Part shown: piece by piece, positions 9,663-11,513 of the stretch | Layout: every line of letters begins with the position of its first letter | Position numbering within the stretch: position 1 is the stretch's first letter | Source: Acidobacteriota bacterium | Lineage (GTDB): Bacteria; Acidobacteriota; Terriglobia; UBA7540 | Direction of reading: 5' to 3' | Assembly: GCA_021827255.1 (NCBI GenBank) | Contig: JAKAWO010000070.1 | Location: 1-11,513, forward strand | DNA length: 11,513 nt | Made by a program: the position numbers and the translations under genes | The notes under the pieces: generated by a model | What the model saw: only the letters and a program-made list of their open reading frames with translations | Database searches by the model: none | What the model was told of the DNA's origin: nothing

Positions 9663-9678
9663 CCGCGCCCCGGCGCGG
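9663..9678 (+). other. All-GC hairpin between the sigma gene and the greA promoter
   Basis: CCGCGCC and GGCGCGG (7-bp perfect arms, 2-base gap; in RNA a 6-bp stem with a four-base loop) lie 87 nt after the sigma stop and end one base before the greA -35. Only two T residues follow, so it is at best a U-poor terminator. As DNA it could be a regulator site covering the -35. Confidence 0.35.
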
Positions 9679-9679
9679 G

Positions 9680-9708
9680 TTGCGGTCGTTGGGCGATTAG
9701 CCTATAAT
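9680..9708 (+). promoter_or_regulatory. Sigma-70-type promoter of greA
   Basis: TTGCGG at 9680-9685, a 17-bp spacer, then a perfect TATAAT at 9703-9708. Transcription should begin near 9715, giving a leader of about 28 nt before the greA ATG. This separates greA from the upstream sigma gene. Confidence 0.75.
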
Positions 9709-9742
9709 TTCCTTCAGCCCTGATAACGATTGGAAGGTTGTG

Positions 9743-10207
9743 ATGGCATCGCCCATCGCTCAGAAACTCCAGGAAGAAATCCAGGCGCTTGAACGGGAAC
9801 TCAATTGCGAGCTTCCCAAGGAGTTGAAGCGCGCTCGGGCGCTCGGCGACCTGAGCGAGAACGCTGAGTACATCATGGCCAAGCAGCGGCAGGACTACGT
9901 GGGAGCGCGGCTGGCCCAGCTTAAGAAGCGGCTGGCTGAATTGTCGCTGATTAACCTCAACAACATCCCCAAGGACTGCGTCGCCTTTGGCTCCAGGGTT
10001 ATCCTCTACGACGTGGACCGTGACGCCGAGATCGAATACAAGCTCGTCACCAGTGAGGAAAGCGACGTCACCCAGGGATTGATCTCCACGACCTCACCGA
10101 TTGGGCGCGGGCTGATGGGGAAGAAAGTGGGTGACTCGGTGACCGTAGCCACTCCGAACGGAAAGCGGGAGTTCGAGATCCGTTCGCTGCAGACCATCTA
10201 CGATTAG
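9743..10207 (+). CDS. greA: Transcription elongation factor GreA
   Basis: GreA enters the secondary channel of RNA polymerase and stimulates cleavage of backtracked transcripts. The 154 residues fit the usual ~158. The N-terminal coiled coil (about 1-72) has at its tip GDLSENAEY (35-43), holding Asp36 and Glu39, the equivalents of E. coli Asp41 and Glu44 that act at the polymerase active site. The C-terminal FKBP-like domain (about 77-154) contains the typical SPIGRGLMGKKVGD. The N-terminus is a few residues shorter than in E. coli and lacks the usual MT-P-MT start. The ATG at 9743 has GGAAGG five bases upstream; a GTG directly before it would add one residue. It has its own promoter. GreB is less likely given the tip sequence and domain 2. 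Confidence 0.96.
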   Translation: MASPIAQKLQEEIQALERELNCELPKELKRARALGDLSENAEYIMAKQRQDYVGARLAQLKKRLAELSLINLNNIPKDCVAFGSRVILYDVDRDAEIEYKLVTSEESDVTQGLISTTSPIGRGLMGKKVGDSVTVATPNGKREFEIRSLQTIYD

Positions 10208-10342
10208 ACAGCCATGGGAGCCCCTGCATCCTGACAGCTCGACGGCGCGTTCAGAAAGGAGAGAAGAGCGACCGAACCCGAGGCGCTCCTTGCCTCAACC
10301 TGGGCCACGAACCGCTTCCCTGGATTTCACCTCCCGATCAGA

Positions 10343-10352
10343 GCCCTAGGGC
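10343..10352. promoter_or_regulatory. 10-bp palindrome GCCCTAGGGC upstream of the pgsA promoter
   Basis: A perfect palindrome whose right edge lies 15 bp before the -35 element. The position suits an activator or repressor half-site, but its shortness makes chance a serious alternative. Confidence 0.25.
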
Positions 10353-10367
10353 GAATTCTCAGGTTCG

Positions 10368-10396
10368 TTGACAGAAGGGATGCTGCCCGCTATCGT
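10368..10396 (+). promoter_or_regulatory. Sigma-70-type promoter of pgsA
   Basis: A perfect TTGACA at 10368-10373, a 17-bp spacer and TATCGT at 10391-10396. Transcription should start near 10403, leaving a leader of about 92 nt before the pgsA ATG. Confidence 0.7.
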
Positions 10397-10401
10397 TAAA
10401 G

Positions 10402-10486
10402 TTGGGCGCGGATACGAATCCCAATCACCTCGAGGTAGCTTCGCCAGGTGACTGATCCTTGCAGCTCTCCGATGAGCACAACGCTC
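10402..10486 (+). other. Potentially structured 5' leader of pgsA
   Basis: Three consecutive short stems can be drawn in the predicted leader: TTGGG/CCCAA (10402-10406 with 10420-10424), TCACCT/AGGTGA (10425-10430 with 10446-10451), and GAGC/GCTC (10474-10477 with 10483-10486) just before the start. The palindrome ACCTCGAGGT (10427-10436) competes with the second stem, so two alternative folds are possible. No known riboswitch class is recognised. Confidence 0.3.
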
Positions 10487-10494
10487 GCAGGCGA

Positions 10495-11100
10495 ATGAAC
10501 CTTCCTCTCACGCTGACCATTCTTCGGATTTTTTTTGTGCCGCTGGTCGTCGTCCTGTTGCTGACCCAGGGACACGACATGGACATCTGGGCGGTCGGGG
10601 TGTTTTTGCTGGCTGCGACCACGGATCTGTTCGACGGTTACCTGGCTCGCAAGAGAAAGCAGATTACGCCGCTGGGGATTCTGCTGGATCCTCTGGCCGA
10701 CAAACTTCTGATTGCGGCCGCTTTCATCTCGCTCGTGGAGCTGCAGCTCGTGCCGGCCTGGATGGCGTTGATCATTATCGGGCGGGACTTGGCGGTGACC
10801 GGGCTGCGCTCGGTGGCGGCGGCGGAGGGTTTTGCGCTCCAGGCGTCCGACTGGGGGAAAACCAAGATGGTCTTGGAGGTGATGGCGATTACGGCGATTG
10901 TGCTCGAACGGCGGCTTCCTCGGGCCCGTCCGCTCGCACAGGTTCTGTTGTGGCTGGCCGTCCTTGCCGCCTTGACCTCCGCCTTGCAATATTTTACGAA
11001 CTTCTGGAGGACCCTCAACCAGCGCCGCCAACAGCCGCGCACCACGCCTCTTGTTGTCCTCCGGGGAGGCAAGGATGAGCACGATGCCGCCGCTCGGTGA
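10495..11100 (+). CDS. pgsA: CDP-diacylglycerol--glycerol-3-phosphate 3-phosphatidyltransferase
   Basis: PgsA makes phosphatidylglycerol phosphate from CDP-diacylglycerol and glycerol-3-phosphate in the inner membrane, the committed step to phosphatidylglycerol and cardiolipin. The full CDP-alcohol phosphatidyltransferase motif D-x2-DG-x2-AR-x8-G-x3-D-x3-D is present: Asp44, Asp47-Gly48, Ala51-Arg52, Gly61, Asp65 and Asp69. The N-terminus MNLPLTLTILRIFFVPLVV is typical of PgsA, which argues for this ATG over an in-frame TTG at 10459. The ribosome site is weak (AGG three bases upstream). Several hydrophobic helices follow. The last ~30 residues are polar and basic, longer than the common ending, and overlap the next gene by 26 nt. 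Other members of the superfamily (PssA, cardiolipin synthase of the CDP type) share the motif, but the N-terminus and length of 201 residues favour PgsA. Confidence 0.92.
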   Translation: MNLPLTLTILRIFFVPLVVVLLLTQGHDMDIWAVGVFLLAATTDLFDGYLARKRKQITPLGILLDPLADKLLIAAAFISLVELQLVPAWMALIIIGRDLAVTGLRSVAAAEGFALQASDWGKTKMVLEVMAITAIVLERRLPRARPLAQVLLWLAVLAALTSALQYFTNFWRTLNQRRQQPRTTPLVVLRGGKDEHDAAAR

Positions 11101-11513
11101 GCCGGAGCGGCAATTCTTGCTGCGCTTGGCGCGCCAACGCATCGAAGAAGCTGCCTTGGGCCGGCGTCCCTCCCAAGCCAGTCCCACCGCGCCCGCTCTG
11201 CTTCAACCGCGTGGCGCCTTTGTAACCTTGAAGCTTCACGGGCAGTTGAGAGGCTGCATCGGAAACGTGGTGGCCACTCAGCGGCTCTACCTGACGGTCC
11301 AAGAATGCGCCCACTTGGCCGCATTCCGTGACTCGCGTTTCGAGCCTGTCCGCGTTAGCGAAATCCCGAACCTGCGGATTGAAATTTCGGCGCTCAGTCC
11401 GCTCGAGGAGATTGCCCCTGAGCAGATCGAAATCGGCCGCCACGGCCTCATGGTGAGCATGGGCCTGCGGCGAGGAGTGCTGCTGCCTCAAGTTCCGCTC
11501 GAATGGAAATGGG
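11075..11513 (+). CDS. amrA: AMMECR1-domain protein (AmmeMemoRadiSam system protein A), cut by window edge
   Basis: The frame from the ATG at 11075 runs off the right edge after 146 codons. From about residue 46 it matches the AMMECR1 fold: RGAFVTLKLHGQLRGCIG contains the hallmark LRGCIG (58-63, with Cys61), followed by AAFRDSRFEPVRVSE, LRIEISALSPLEEI and RHGLMVSMGLRRGVLLPQV. In bacteria this domain is usually encoded with a Memo-like protein and a radical SAM protein; the biochemical role of the trio is not settled. GGGGAGG sits 5 bases before the ATG, and a second in-frame ATG lies at 11084. The start lies inside pgsA in another frame (26-nt overlap), so the two are probably translationally coupled. 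The Memo and radical SAM partners would be expected just beyond the window but cannot be seen. About 40 C-terminal residues are missing. Confidence 0.92.
   Translation, partial: MSTMPPLGEPERQFLLRLARQRIEEAALGRRPSQASPTAPALLQPRGAFVTLKLHGQLRGCIGNVVATQRLYLTVQECAHLAAFRDSRFEPVRVSEIPNLRIEISALSPLEEIAPEQIEIGRHGLMVSMGLRRGVLLPQVPLEWKW

Larger units (their letters stand above)
10208..10494 (+). other. Intergenic region between greA and pgsA
   Basis: No gene, tRNA or other known RNA is apparent in these 287 nt. The first ~130 nt after greA contain no convincing terminator: the best stem, GAGGC-GCTCCTT-GCCTC at 10280-10296, lacks a T-run. The second half holds a perfect palindrome (10343-10352), a strong promoter (10368-10396) and a possibly structured leader, each listed separately. 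Confidence 0.6.

Noticed and set aside
9509..9700. Small plus-strand frame after the sigma gene, considered as an anti-sigma factor
   Set aside because: It has only two scattered cysteines, no His-x3-Cys-x2-Cys zinc motif and no membrane helix, and it runs through the hairpin and the greA -35.
10280..10296. Stem GAGGC/GCCTC after greA as an intrinsic terminator
   Set aside because: The stem is only five or six pairs, it is about 75 nt past the stop codon, and no T-run follows.
10396..11187. Minus-strand frame of 263 codons opposite pgsA
   Set aside because: It is the reverse shadow of pgsA, which has the full CDP-alcohol transferase motif, and it has no features of its own.

Overview
The window looks like the chromosome of a diderm (Gram-negative type) bacterium with a GC-rich genome. 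The evidence is a complete tripartite envelope exporter (inner-membrane RND pump, lipoprotein adaptor, TolC-type outer-membrane channel), a lipid II flippase and a phosphatidylglycerophosphate synthase. Strong Shine-Dalgarno sites, 4-bp ATGA overlaps between genes, and the style of the ECF sigma factor and zinc-ribbon protein fit Acidobacteriota or a related lineage. That placement is an inference from protein style only. There is no sign of phage, insertion sequences, CRISPR or RNA genes.

The layout is two divergent gene sets that part at about 8739-8964. Leftward (minus strand), from 8738 to the left edge: an OsmC-family thiol peroxidase-like protein, a TolC-family channel, an RND adaptor lipoprotein, an RND permease, a 62-residue DUF2892/YgaP-like membrane protein, a tandem universal stress protein, a small double zinc-ribbon protein, and the N-terminal 260 residues of MurJ. 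The first six are packed tightly (overlap 4, gap 9, overlap 4, gap 33, gap 63) and read as one stress-linked efflux operon. The zinc-ribbon gene and murJ follow at wider spacing (88 and 139 nt) and may be transcribed separately.

Rightward (plus strand), from 8965 to the right edge: an ECF sigma factor with no adjacent anti-sigma gene, then greA with a good sigma-70-type promoter. A 287-nt gap follows that holds a second good promoter (TTGACA-N17-TATCGT) and a potentially structured leader. After it come pgsA and, overlapping its end by 26 nt, an AMMECR1-domain gene (AmmeMemoRadiSam protein A) that runs off the window.

The most interesting part is the leftward operon. It joins a peroxide-reducing OsmC protein to a complete RND exporter and to two stress-associated small proteins, behind an intergenic region with two clear palindromes and opposite an orphan ECF sigma gene. 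The pump has Arg where AcrB has the essential TM10 Lys940, and its adaptor carries an unusual Cys-Gly-Cys. Each gene family is known; the assembly, its regulation and its substrate are the open questions. No wholly new gene family stands out, although the duplicated zinc-ribbon protein has no function that I can assign.
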